From Alcaligenaceae bacterium (lineage in GTDB: Bacteria > Pseudomonadota > Gammaproteobacteria > Burkholderiales > Burkholderiaceae_B): a stretch of DNA of 64,000 nucleotides. Both the position numbers and the translations under genes were made by a program. The stretch lies in NCBI GenBank assembly GCA_013416455.1, contig JACCES010000006.1, positions 124,001-188,000 on the forward strand. The letters run 5' to 3'. Below are positions 48,019 through 56,014 of this stretch, in pieces. The notes under the pieces are model-generated. The model saw only the letters and a list, made by a program, of their open reading frames with translations, was not told where the DNA came from and did not search any database. The stretch's first letter is position 1; the number at the start of each line of letters is the position of its first letter.

Positions 48019-48450
48019 ATGAGCGAGACCTCCCCTCTTGCGGACTGGATCATTGAACAGATGTCCGATGCGCTGATCTGTGCGGACCAGGCCGGCAGCA
48101 TCGTGCGCTGGAACGAGGCCGCCTGCCGGCTGTTCGGCTTCAGTGCGGCCGAAGCCTTGGGCGGCAGCCTGGATCTGATCATTCCCGAGCATCTGAGGGC
48201 GCCGCACTGGAAGGGTTTCCATGCCGCCATGCGCAGCGGAAATTTGACTTTGCAGGGGCGTCCGACCTTGACGCGCGCACTGCACAAGAGCGGCCGGAAG
48301 CTCTACGTGGAAATGACCTTCGCCCTGGTCAGGAATCCGGACGGCATGGCCGTGGCGTCGGTCGCCATGGCGCGTGACGTGACCGAAAGGCTGCAAAAGG
48401 AACGCGCGGCGCGCAATATGAGCCCCGCCGGCGGGGGTGCCGTAGCATGA
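48019..48450 (+). CDS. Stand-alone PAS-domain protein
   Basis: A 143-residue protein consisting of one PAS domain (ADWIIEQMSDALICADQAG, then IVRWNEAACRLFGFSAAEAL, IIPEHLR, VASVAMARDVTER). No output domain is attached. AAGGA lies 8 bases before the ATG. Family relatives are found as sensor inputs; here the partner may be the convergent SiaD-like diguanylate cyclase or the phosphorelay upstream of it. Confidence 0.87.
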   Translation: MSETSPLADWIIEQMSDALICADQAGSIVRWNEAACRLFGFSAAEALGGSLDLIIPEHLRAPHWKGFHAAMRSGNLTLQGRPTLTRALHKSGRKLYVEMTFALVRNPDGMAVASVAMARDVTERLQKERAARNMSPAGGGAVA

Positions 48451-48492
48451 ATGCGTCGGCCGGGAGGACGATGGCCCGGCGTGGAGAGGACA

Positions 48493-49200
48493 CTAGAAAG
48501 CGACCTGGTTGCGGCCCTGGTTCTTGGCGCGATAGAGCGCCGCGTCGGTACTGGAGTAGGCCAGCGCGAAATCGGTGTGGCGTTCGTTCCAGCTCACCCC
48601 GAAGCTCGCGGTGACCTGATGCGACGGCAGGCTGGAAAAGGCCTGCCCGGCGATGCCGAGGCGGATGGATTCCGCGGTGGACACGGCCTCCCGCAGTTCT
48701 GTTCCTGGCAGCAGAATGGTGAATTCCTCGCCGCCCACACGCCCGACATTGCCCCGGCCGCCCAGGGTACCGAACAGGCGTTCCACCAGTTCCTTCAGGA
48801 CGGCGTCACCGGCGGGATGGCCATAAGTGTCGTTGATCCGCTTGAAGAAATCGATGTCCAGTATGATCAGCGCCAGCGGCGCCTCTCGCAGATGGCCCTG
48901 CGCCTCTTCAAAGATCGCGCGGCGGTTCAGGGTGCCGGTCAGGCTGTCGTGGCGGGCCTTGTAGTCCAGTTCCGCGCTCAGCTGCTGCAGCCTGGTATTG
49001 ACGGCGTTCAGTTCGGCTTCGCTGCGGTCGCCATGCCGGATCAGGCGGTGGGTCTCGCGCATCAGGCGGCGGTAGTGCTGCACCAGGTCTTCCAGGGCCT
49101 GCCTGTATTGCCCGGCATCGAGGTCGGTCGCGGTCATGACCGTCTGCGCTCGTGTCAGAGCCGCCATCTCAGCTTCGAAAAGATCCGTATCCACCATCAA
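48493..49200 (-). CDS. siaD: Diguanylate cyclase, SiaD-like
   Basis: A 235-residue protein with a helical N-terminal part (about 1-75) and a GGDEF domain whose active-site motif is GGEEF (RVGGEEFTILLPG), fully compatible with activity. In Pseudomonas SiaD is a c-di-GMP synthase switched on by binding of unphosphorylated SiaC. It overlaps the SiaC-like gene by 4 bases and is the last gene of the set, the same order as in siaABCD. Confidence 0.85.
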   Translation of the reverse strand: MMVDTDLFEAEMAALTRAQTVMTATDLDAGQYRQALEDLVQHYRRLMRETHRLIRHGDRSEAELNAVNTRLQQLSAELDYKARHDSLTGTLNRRAIFEEAQGHLREAPLALIILDIDFFKRINDTYGHPAGDAVLKELVERLFGTLGGRGNVGRVGGEEFTILLPGTELREAVSTAESIRLGIAGQAFSSLPSHQVTASFGVSWNERHTDFALAYSSTDAALYRAKNQGRNQVAF

Positions 49201-49586
49201 CTCTGTATTGCGTGATCATGAAAGGTCAGCGCGGTGAAGTCCTCGCACAATTCCTGGCCGAACTCATAGATCGTATCGTCCTCTTCGTCGTGGAACCAGT
49301 TCAGCACGACGGGTGTGCCGGCGGCCGCCTTCTCGTTCAGCGCGGTGAACAGGGAAAACAGCATCTTGGTGCTGGAGCTGTTGAAGTAGGAGAGGGCCAC
49401 ATTGATGGTGACGGGCGCTGGCGATTCGTCCCGTTCGATGAACTGCCGCACGGCATTGATGATATCGCCCCAGAACATGGCCGCATTCTCTGGATAGGCC
49501 TCCCCCGTGAGCGACAGCCGGCGCTCGTCGAATCGGAAGTCGACTTCAGGGGAGCTCGCGCTGGCCGGAATGAATATATTGGTCAT
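49197..49586 (-). CDS. siaC: SiaC-like DUF1987 protein
   Basis: A 129-residue DUF1987 protein, the SiaC family. The central YFNSSSTKMLFSLF segment corresponds to the region that carries the phosphorylated residue in Pseudomonas SiaC. Phosphorylated SiaC cannot activate SiaD; dephosphorylated SiaC does. It lies between SiaB- and SiaD-like genes. Confidence 0.88.
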   Translation of the reverse strand: MTNIFIPASASSPEVDFRFDERRLSLTGEAYPENAAMFWGDIINAVRQFIERDESPAPVTINVALSYFNSSSTKMLFSLFTALNEKAAAGTPVVLNWFHDEEDDTIYEFGQELCEDFTALTFHDHAIQS

Positions 49587-49634
49587 AGTCCTGCTTAGAA
49601 AATGATGCCGGGCATGATCGGGCGGCGCCCGCCC

Positions 49635-50225
49635 TCAGATGGTAGCTTTCAGATAGAAAAGAACATTCTCGCTGTGGGGAAGGGGTATGAATTCGAACTC
49701 CAAGGGCTCGCTGGCGTCGCGAGCCACCGTCAGCAGGCCCAGGCCGGCTCCCTTGCTGTCTTCCGGGGCTTCCGCGCGCAGGGTTCTCTTGTATTCGCGT
49801 TTGATGTCGTCAATGGTCAGCGTGTGCAGATGCTCCAGTTTTTCGCGCAGCTGCTCGGCAACGTCGGTATGCACGGGATTGGCGCAATGCAGATGATAGC
49901 GGCCCGCTTCCGTGGAAATGCAGATCGAACCGTGCCTGACTTCGTTGTTGAACGCCGCCGAGTCGTCCCGCATATAGGCATCGACCGAGTAATGGATGAT
50001 GTTCTGAGTCATTTCGATGAATGAAGAAAACAGCTTGCGTCGAGTCATGCCGGCCGCGCCCACCTGTTCGATGCGCATCTTTACCGCCTCCGAGACGGCA
50101 GTGATGATGGCCTGGGAGAAATAGCCTTCGTAGTAGAAGATGACATTGCGCCTTTCCGCCCACTGGCAGAATATGCGCCAATGCAGGCTATGGCTTGTGT
50201 TGCTTGTCAGAACGGGAAAGGTCAT
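49635..50225 (-). CDS. siaB: SiaB-like kinase
   Basis: A 196-residue protein of the SiaB family (DUF6272), a GHKL-like protein kinase that phosphorylates SiaC. The N-terminal helix region (IFYYEGYFSQAIITAVSEAV), the SSFIEMTQNIIHYS helix with the expected asparagine, and the late GAGLGLLTVARD motif are visible. Its start overlaps the phosphatase gene by 4 bases. Confidence 0.87.
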   Translation of the reverse strand: MTFPVLTSNTSHSLHWRIFCQWAERRNVIFYYEGYFSQAIITAVSEAVKMRIEQVGAAGMTRRKLFSSFIEMTQNIIHYSVDAYMRDDSAAFNNEVRHGSICISTEAGRYHLHCANPVHTDVAEQLREKLEHLHTLTIDDIKREYKRTLRAEAPEDSKGAGLGLLTVARDASEPLEFEFIPLPHSENVLFYLKATI

Positions 50226-51463
50226 GGCTGGCAGTCAAGGCGAAGAATCAGGGCCGTGAGATCATCCCGGCGGGTGTGTGTTCCCTGGTATGCCTGGAAG
50301 TCCTCCATCAGCTGTTGCGTCAGATCGGGTATGGATAGGCCACGGTGGCGCCGCAAGGCCTGGCGCAGGCGGCGCTTGCCGTAGGAAATGTTCTTCGGGC
50401 CGCCGATCTGGTCGATCAGGCCGTCGGTACAACAGCACAGAATGGCGCCGGCGGCGAGCTCCGTGCGTTGGTTCGTCCAGGCCATGTCGACGCGTGTCTC
50501 GGCATAGCCGAGCCCGGTGCGTTCGCCCTCGATGTCCCGCACCTCTTCCAGCGTCGGCGACAGCAGGAACAGCGGCATGTTCGCGTGCGCGCTGGTCAGC
50601 GTCAGGCCGCCGTCCTCGAACCAGAAGAAGGCGGCGTCCATGCCATCGTTCGAATCGGCATGGTGGGTGGCGGAGTGCTGCCCGAGCGCCAGCTTGATGC
50701 TGCGGCTGACCTCGGCCATCAGGCGCGCGGGGTCGCGGGGGCCGTGCTGATTCAGCGCGTGCGTCAGTGACGACGAGGCGATCAGGGTGAGGAAGGCGCC
50801 GGGCACGCCGTGTCCTGTGCAATCGGCAATGGCGGCGAACCAGCCATCGTCGTAGCGCCGGAAATGGTAGAAATCGCCGCCGATGACATCGCGCGGCGCC
50901 CATACGATGCCGACGTCGGACAGGGTGGCGTGTATGGCGTTCAGGGATTCGCTGAGCATGGCGCGCTGGATGGTGCTGGCGTAGTCGATGCTCTGCATGA
51001 TCTGGCGGTTCTTTTCCGCCTGCAGTTCCGCCAGTACGTGCATCAGGTCCAGGCCGGCGCCCACCCCGAGGAATCTGCCCTCGTCCACGATCATGAAACC
51101 GTCGGCCAGCGTCTTGTAGCCGGATTCGACGGCACGGGCGGCCAGCGTTTCGATGGGGGTGTCGGCCTCGACGATCAGCGGTGATTTGTCCATGAACGCG
51201 ATGCTGCTCTTCTTTTCGTACAGCTCGCGGTAGTAGGGCTTGGACATCTGCGACATGAAAATGTTGCGGCTGATCAGGCCGATCGGACGGTCGTTCTCCA
51301 GCACAGGCAGGCTGATCAGTTCGCGATGGCGCCCGAACATCTGCAATACTTCGGCGTTGGTCTGGGTCGAGGTGATGGTCGGCACCTTGATGACCAGCAA
51401 TTGGGCGGTCGGGCGTCCCAAAGCGGGTATGGATGCCGGTGATGCGCTGAATTTGTCGGTCAC
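50222..51463 (-). CDS. CBS-PP2C/SpoIIE phosphatase, SiaA-like position
   Basis: A protein of about 413 residues with a CBS-pair region (PTITSTQTNAEVLQMFG, LPVLENDRPIGLISRN, then LAARAVESGYKTLADGFMIV at about 100-119), a coiled linker and a SpoIIE-type PP2C phosphatase domain (APRDVIGGDFYHF, ADCTGHGVPGAFLTLIASS, LCCCTDGLIDQ, RDDLTALIL). Metal-binding aspartates are present. Pseudomonas SiaA has a membrane sensor with HAMP domain in place of the CBS region. The start is uncertain: GTG at 51463 is used; TTG at 51577 would add 38 residues. Confidence 0.82.
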   Translation of the reverse strand: MTDKFSASPASIPALGRPTAQLLVIKVPTITSTQTNAEVLQMFGRHRELISLPVLENDRPIGLISRNIFMSQMSKPYYRELYEKKSSIAFMDKSPLIVEADTPIETLAARAVESGYKTLADGFMIVDEGRFLGVGAGLDLMHVLAELQAEKNRQIMQSIDYASTIQRAMLSESLNAIHATLSDVGIVWAPRDVIGGDFYHFRRYDDGWFAAIADCTGHGVPGAFLTLIASSSLTHALNQHGPRDPARLMAEVSRSIKLALGQHSATHHADSNDGMDAAFFWFEDGGLTLTSAHANMPLFLLSPTLEEVRDIEGERTGLGYAETRVDMAWTNQRTELAAGAILCCCTDGLIDQIGGPKNISYGKRRLRQALRRHRGLSIPDLTQQLMEDFQAYQGTHTRRDDLTALILRLDCQP

Positions 51464-51605
51464 GGTGAGGGTCGGTGCGCGCAGAGGTACGAGACGGGTA
51501 TCAGTGGGCAGCGCGTTTTTCCATGAAGTGTCCGCATGGTAGCCACATATCGTTACCGATTTGTGACTACCTGCCAAAGTGCCGGCCCCGCACCCCGGGG
51601 CGAGG

Positions 51606-52994
51606 TCACGCTGGGTTGCAGAGCTGCGGGAGCCGCGATATGTCCGGCATGTCTTCCAGATCCCACAGCGCGTCATAAAGCCCATCGGGATCCGCGATCC
51701 CGCCGGCGACGGACTCCATGAATTGCCGGCGCTGCATGTCTTCCGTCAAAGGGTTCTTTGCATGTCCGCGCGGGTAATGGACTTCGGCGCTTTCCACGAT
51801 CGCCCCGTCCGCCATGGACAGGCGGATCTTGTCATAGGGCGCGAAAAGGGGATCTTCCTCGCTCTGTTCGTCCATGAGATGGCGGCGCGTCGCCTTCATC
51901 AGGGATTGCATGGCTTCCGACTGTATGTGGTCGGGCGTCAGTTGGGCAAATCCGGCGGTTTGCGAGACCAGGCCGCTCGCCACCGCGAACTCGACGCTGT
52001 ACTTCGCCTGCAGGGCATCTTGCGGGGATTCATGGTGGGCCAGCGCCGCCTGCTTGCCGCCCAGCCAAACGTCGATTTCCTGGATGTCGCTCAGCCGGAG
52101 GCCACCCGATTCCGACAGGGAGGCCGCGGCGTCCACGAGCCGGTGGATGGAATAGCAGAGCGGATATTGCTTGATGCAAATGCCGTCTTCCAGGATGCGC
52201 CACGGCCGGTTTCCGGGGTCGAACCCGGAAGCGATGTCCACGTTGCCGTGCGGCGAGATCATCTTCAGAAAGCCGTTGTCGGCCTCCAGGGCACGGGGGG
52301 TCGCGGTGATGCCGGCTTCGGCCAGTTGTACCGCGAGCACCCCGGCGCTGGCCGCCCGGCCAGCGTGCAGCGCCTTGGTCTGCGTTCCGAAATTCACCGA
52401 TGCGCCGCCGGTGAAGCTCGCGGCGATACCGATTGCGCGCCGGGCCGTTTCCGCCGGTATCTTCAGCAGATTGCACAGTGCGGCGGCCGCCGCGATGGCA
52501 CCCAGCAGGCCGGTCGGATGCCAGCCCGTGCTGTGCAGCGAGTCGCGCTCACGGGAGACCAATTCACCGAGAACCTCGTAGCCGACCACCCATGCGCGCA
52601 TGACATCGGCGCCGCTTGCCTTGATGCGTTCCGCTTCCGCCAGGATCGCAGGCAGAAGGACGGCGCTCGGATGGCAGCCCCAGATCACATCGTCCATGGC
52701 GAAGGCGTGCACGGCAGTGCCGTTGACGAAGGCGGCGTCGGTCGAGCGTGCGAGATGGGAGCTCGAAAGCAGCACGCTCGATCCCCCCGAGGACGATGTG
52801 TCCATATGGCCGATGGTCTGGTTGGCGGCGATCACGGCGGGGTCGGTGCGGGCCGCGATCATCAGGCCGATGGCGTTGATGATCCCGGTCCTGGCTGTTT
52901 CCATGGCCTTCGCCGGCACTTCCGCGCAGTTCGCGGCAAAGACTGAAAGTCCTTCGGTGAGGCCCATTCCGGCTTGTTCGTCTGTGTCGTGCAT
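51606..52994 (-). CDS. MmgE/PrpD family protein
   Basis: A 462-residue MmgE/PrpD protein. Conserved parts are NGTAVHAFAMDDV, GYEVLGELVSRE, GWHPTGLLGAIAAAAALCN, KALHAGRAASAG and QYPLCYSIHRLVDAA. It lies directly downstream of the ThDP enzyme gene (112 bases). An ATG at 53006 is an alternative start; 52994 has a GGA 7 bases upstream. It should act on a hydroxy-polycarboxylate; the exact reaction is unknown. Confidence 0.88.
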   Translation of the reverse strand: MHDTDEQAGMGLTEGLSVFAANCAEVPAKAMETARTGIINAIGLMIAARTDPAVIAANQTIGHMDTSSSGGSSVLLSSSHLARSTDAAFVNGTAVHAFAMDDVIWGCHPSAVLLPAILAEAERIKASGADVMRAWVVGYEVLGELVSRERDSLHSTGWHPTGLLGAIAAAAALCNLLKIPAETARRAIGIAASFTGGASVNFGTQTKALHAGRAASAGVLAVQLAEAGITATPRALEADNGFLKMISPHGNVDIASGFDPGNRPWRILEDGICIKQYPLCYSIHRLVDAAASLSESGGLRLSDIQEIDVWLGGKQAALAHHESPQDALQAKYSVEFAVASGLVSQTAGFAQLTPDHIQSEAMQSLMKATRRHLMDEQSEEDPLFAPYDKIRLSMADGAIVESAEVHYPRGHAKNPLTEDMQRRQFMESVAGGIADPDGLYDALWDLEDMPDISRLPQLCNPA

Positions 52995-53106
52995 GATGCT
53001 ATCCATTTCAGTATTGGCGGGTATGCGATTCAATTCAGGGCCTCGCCCGGGGCGTCCGCGCGGCGCGCAGGCCACAGGGTGGGCGAGGCCTGGGACGGGC
53101 GGCGGG

Positions 53107-54768
53107 TCAGCTTCCCGCAGCGCGCTGGGTGATGGAAGCCAGGCTGGCGTTCACTTCGATCAGCGCGGGCCCGTCGACTTTCATTGCGGCCTCGATGGCG
53201 GGAAGGATGTCTTCATCCTTCGCTATCGAGAATGCCTGGCATCCGAATGCCTGGGCGAATTGAACAAAGTTGGGGCCGGGCAGATCCGTCGCATGGCTGC
53301 GCCCTGGATACTGCTGTTCCTGGTGCATCCTGATCGTGCCCAGGCTGCGATTGTTGGATACGATGATTCTTACCGGAAGCTTGCGCTCGACCGCGATGGC
53401 GATCTCGGTTCCCGTCATCATGAAGCTCCCGTCTCCCACCAGGCAGACGACCGTCCTGTGAGGTTCGCGCATGGCGATGGCGATTGCGCCGGGAACCCCG
53501 TATCCCATCACGCCTGAAATGGTCGAGTAGAGCCTGCGCGGTCCCCCGAAGGGGAAATACCTGTATACCAGGGCGGCGGAAATACCGGCGTCGGGGACCA
53601 TGCTCGTGGTTTCGGGCAGTGTCCCGGCCAGAGCGGCCAGCACATTTCCGAAGGCGACCCCATCATCGAAGCGCTGTGGCTTCCATACCTGCCGGGCGGC
53701 GGCATATCCGGCGAGCTTTTCCACCCACGCGCGGCGGCCGGGGGAGGGTGCCGTTCCTTCCGCGCCGACATCCAGCAGCGCCCGGACGACGCCGGGGCCG
53801 TAGCTTGCCATCCCGATGGTGGGCTGTATGTTCTTGCCTATCGTGCCGGCGTCCGCGCAGGCATGGACGAAAGGCTGCGTGGGCCAGGGGCTGGACGGGA
53901 AGCGATAGCCGAGTGTCGTCCAGTCGTTCAGGCGGGTGCCCAGCGCCATAATGAAGTCGGCCTCTTCGAACTGGGACAATTGTTCCGGCGTCGTGCCGAT
54001 TCCCAGATCGCCCGCGCTGAGCGGATGCTGATTCGGGAAGACACCATGCCTGCGAAAGCCCACGGCGACCGGAACATGGTGCCGTTCGGCGAACCTTTGC
54101 AGAAGCTGGCGGTCTTCGTCGGTCGAGAACTCGCCGCCGGCGATGATCAGAGGGCGCTCGGCCCGGTCCAGCAATTCCAGGATCCGGGTGATCTTGTTCT
54201 GATCGGGAGCATAGGTGGTATGGGTGAATGCGGGGACCAGGTTCCGCGGCGGCTCCATGGGGATTTCCAGCAGGTCTTCCGGAATGGAGATGACCACTGG
54301 CCCGGGCGTGGGCTGCATGGCCACCGTGATTGCGCGGGTGATGACCTCGGGCAGGCGTTCCGGGTCCGTCACTTCGGCCACCCATTTGGCGATGCCGCCG
54401 AACATTTGCTGGTAATCGATTTCCTGGAAGCTGCCCCTGTTCAGTTGATTGCGGGGGACCTGGCCGATGATGAGTATCAGGGGCAGGCCGTCCTGCTGCG
54501 CGCTGTGCAGCGCGATGGACGCGTTCGTCGCACCCGGCCCGCGGCTGACCGTAAAGACGCCGGGCCGGCCGGCGAGACGGCCGTCCGCCAGCGCCATGAA
54601 TCCGGCGGAGCCTTCGTGACGCGCGGTCACGGTATCGATGCTGCTGTCCGCCAGGGCGTCCAGGAGTTCCAGATAACTTTCACCGGGCATGCAAAATACC
54701 CGGTCTATGCCATTCAATTCCAACAGTGAAACCAATGTTCTGCCAGCTGTATGCATGGTGTTCTGCAC
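53107..54768 (-). CDS. ThDP-dependent enzyme, acetolactate-synthase-like
   Basis: A 553-residue ThDP enzyme. The N-terminal domain has the catalytic glutamate in ARHEGSAGFMALADG (about residue 52); the C-terminal domain has GDGSFMMTGTEIAIAVERKL with the closing SNNRSLG. Short motifs such as FTVSRGPGATNASIAL match the acetolactate synthase superfamily. The quinone and branched-chain contexts are lacking, so it is probably a decarboxylase or carboligase of a catabolic route. It lies downstream of a GntR gene, with iterated CTAGG motifs in between. Confidence 0.88.
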   Translation of the reverse strand: MQNTMHTAGRTLVSLLELNGIDRVFCMPGESYLELLDALADSSIDTVTARHEGSAGFMALADGRLAGRPGVFTVSRGPGATNASIALHSAQQDGLPLILIIGQVPRNQLNRGSFQEIDYQQMFGGIAKWVAEVTDPERLPEVITRAITVAMQPTPGPVVISIPEDLLEIPMEPPRNLVPAFTHTTYAPDQNKITRILELLDRAERPLIIAGGEFSTDEDRQLLQRFAERHHVPVAVGFRRHGVFPNQHPLSAGDLGIGTTPEQLSQFEEADFIMALGTRLNDWTTLGYRFPSSPWPTQPFVHACADAGTIGKNIQPTIGMASYGPGVVRALLDVGAEGTAPSPGRRAWVEKLAGYAAARQVWKPQRFDDGVAFGNVLAALAGTLPETTSMVPDAGISAALVYRYFPFGGPRRLYSTISGVMGYGVPGAIAIAMREPHRTVVCLVGDGSFMMTGTEIAIAVERKLPVRIIVSNNRSLGTIRMHQEQQYPGRSHATDLPGPNFVQFAQAFGCQAFSIAKDEDILPAIEAAMKVDGPALIEVNASLASITQRAAGS

Positions 54769-54903
54769 CTCGAGGGTTCGTTGAATGAAACTGCGTTCTT
54801 GAATCCGGTTGCGGCGGCGCCGGAAGAGCGGCTGCGCGGCGGCATGCCGTGCCGCCGCTCATCGTGTCAGTGACGGTAAAAACGCTGGACGCTATGTCCG
54901 TAC

Positions 54904-54951
54904 ATTGTAGGTATAAACCACTAGGTGGACTCCTAGGTATTGTCCCTAGGG
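54904..54951 (-). promoter_or_regulatory. Iterated CTAGG operator and -10 box upstream of the ThDP gene
   Basis: CTAGG occurs three times at 54921, 54933 and 54946, each centred in a small palindrome: CCAC-TAG-GTGG (54918-54928), CCTAGG (54932-54937) and CCCTAGGG (54944-54951). A TACAAT on the minus strand (54909-54904) could be the -10 box of the ThDP-PrpD genes. Binding of the adjacent GntR regulator is inferred. Confidence 0.5.
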
Positions 54952-54966
54952 CGGCTCTGAACCGCC

Positions 54967-55713
54967 TCAGCCCCATTCCCGTTTGAATACCGAGTTGTAC
55001 GAGAAACGTTCCGCCGCATGGGTGCTGATGGCGCATTCGATGAGTTCGCCACGCCGGTTGAGGTAGAAGCGCGTCACCTTGAGGCCCGCGGCGCCGGGGT
55101 GGGTGGACAGTTCGCGCGCCATGGTGGCGTCCAGCGTGACCGCGAGGATTTCCTGTTCGACTGTGAAGACTTGTTCACCGAACTGTTCTTCTATCAGGGA
55201 GTGCACGGCCTGGTGCAGGTTGCCCGCAAGTCCTTTCAAGGCCCGGAAGGGCGGCGCGAGCCAGATTTGCGTATGGGCGATCGGCAGAGGGTTGTCCGGA
55301 ACGAACCGGCGCCCATGCACATGCAGCCAGACTTCGCCGGGAGAAGTCCGCAGAAACCGGGCGGTATCCGGATCGAGCGTCTCGCGGGCGCTGCGGTCGA
55401 TGCGCAGCGAGGTATCGGTCGCGTACTGGTACAGGTCGCCGACCGCCCCCATCTGCTGGCGATAGCCGCGCTGGGATTTCGAGGCGATGACGGTGGTGCC
55501 TATCCGGGCCTGACGACTGACGACCCCCAGCTCCACGAGCCGCTTCAGGGCTTCGCGCGCGGTGAAGCGGCTGACGCCGAACTGTTCGCACAGCTCGAAC
55601 TCCGTGGGCAACAGGTCCCCTATCTTGAAGATCCCGCTTTCTATTTCAGTGAGCAGCGTCTGGGCGAGTTGGACATACTTCGGCTGAGAAACGTGGACGG
55701 AGGACTTCTTCAT
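54967..55713 (-). CDS. GntR-family regulator, HutC type
   Basis: A 248-residue regulator with a GntR winged helix (PTEFELCEQFGVSRFTAREA, then LKRLVELGVVSRQ; about residues 35-70) and a UTRA ligand-binding domain (WLHVHGRRFVPDNPLPIAHT, then FSYNSVFKREWG at the end), the HutC subfamily. The start at 55713 (MKKSSVHVSQPKYVQLA) follows the family; an upstream codon at 55752 would add 13 residues. It probably controls the ThDP-PrpD genes downstream. Confidence 0.88.
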   Translation of the reverse strand: MKKSSVHVSQPKYVQLAQTLLTEIESGIFKIGDLLPTEFELCEQFGVSRFTAREALKRLVELGVVSRQARIGTTVIASKSQRGYRQQMGAVGDLYQYATDTSLRIDRSARETLDPDTARFLRTSPGEVWLHVHGRRFVPDNPLPIAHTQIWLAPPFRALKGLAGNLHQAVHSLIEEQFGEQVFTVEQEILAVTLDATMARELSTHPGAAGLKVTRFYLNRRGELIECAISTHAAERFSYNSVFKREWG

Positions 55714-55845
55714 GCAGGTCGTCGTAAAAGATACCGGAAGGCCAGAGTACACGAGCTAGGCCGGAATTGCACAAAGCCCGGCCTCGGGACGGCACCGGTT
55801 CATGGGCTGAGGCGCTTCTTCCATCCTCGCCAGCGTGAACGGGAC

Positions 55846-56014
55846 TTAAGGATGCTCTGAACAATTCACCGCACCGCATGCATCCCTGGATTCGGCCGAT
55901 CTGCCGCGTTGCAAATGCTCGCGATAGCGACGGCTATCGCTGCGCTTTGCGCCTTGCATCTCATTCCGACCCAGGGCGCCTGCTTACCGCTCGAATCATT
56001 CAGAGCATCCTTAA
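55846..56014. repeat. Inverted-repeat (MITE-like) element
   Basis: A 16-base perfect inverted repeat flanks the element: TTAAGGATGCTCTGAA (55846-55861) and TTCAGAGCATCCTTAA (55999-56014). The 137-base interior has no gene and contains a second perfect hairpin, GCGATAGC-GACG-GCTATCGC, near 55920-55940. The outer TTAA on each side could be a target duplication. The right end supplies the TAA stop codon of the CoA-transferase gene. It could be a non-autonomous mobile element or a large bidirectional terminator-like repeat. Confidence 0.7.
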
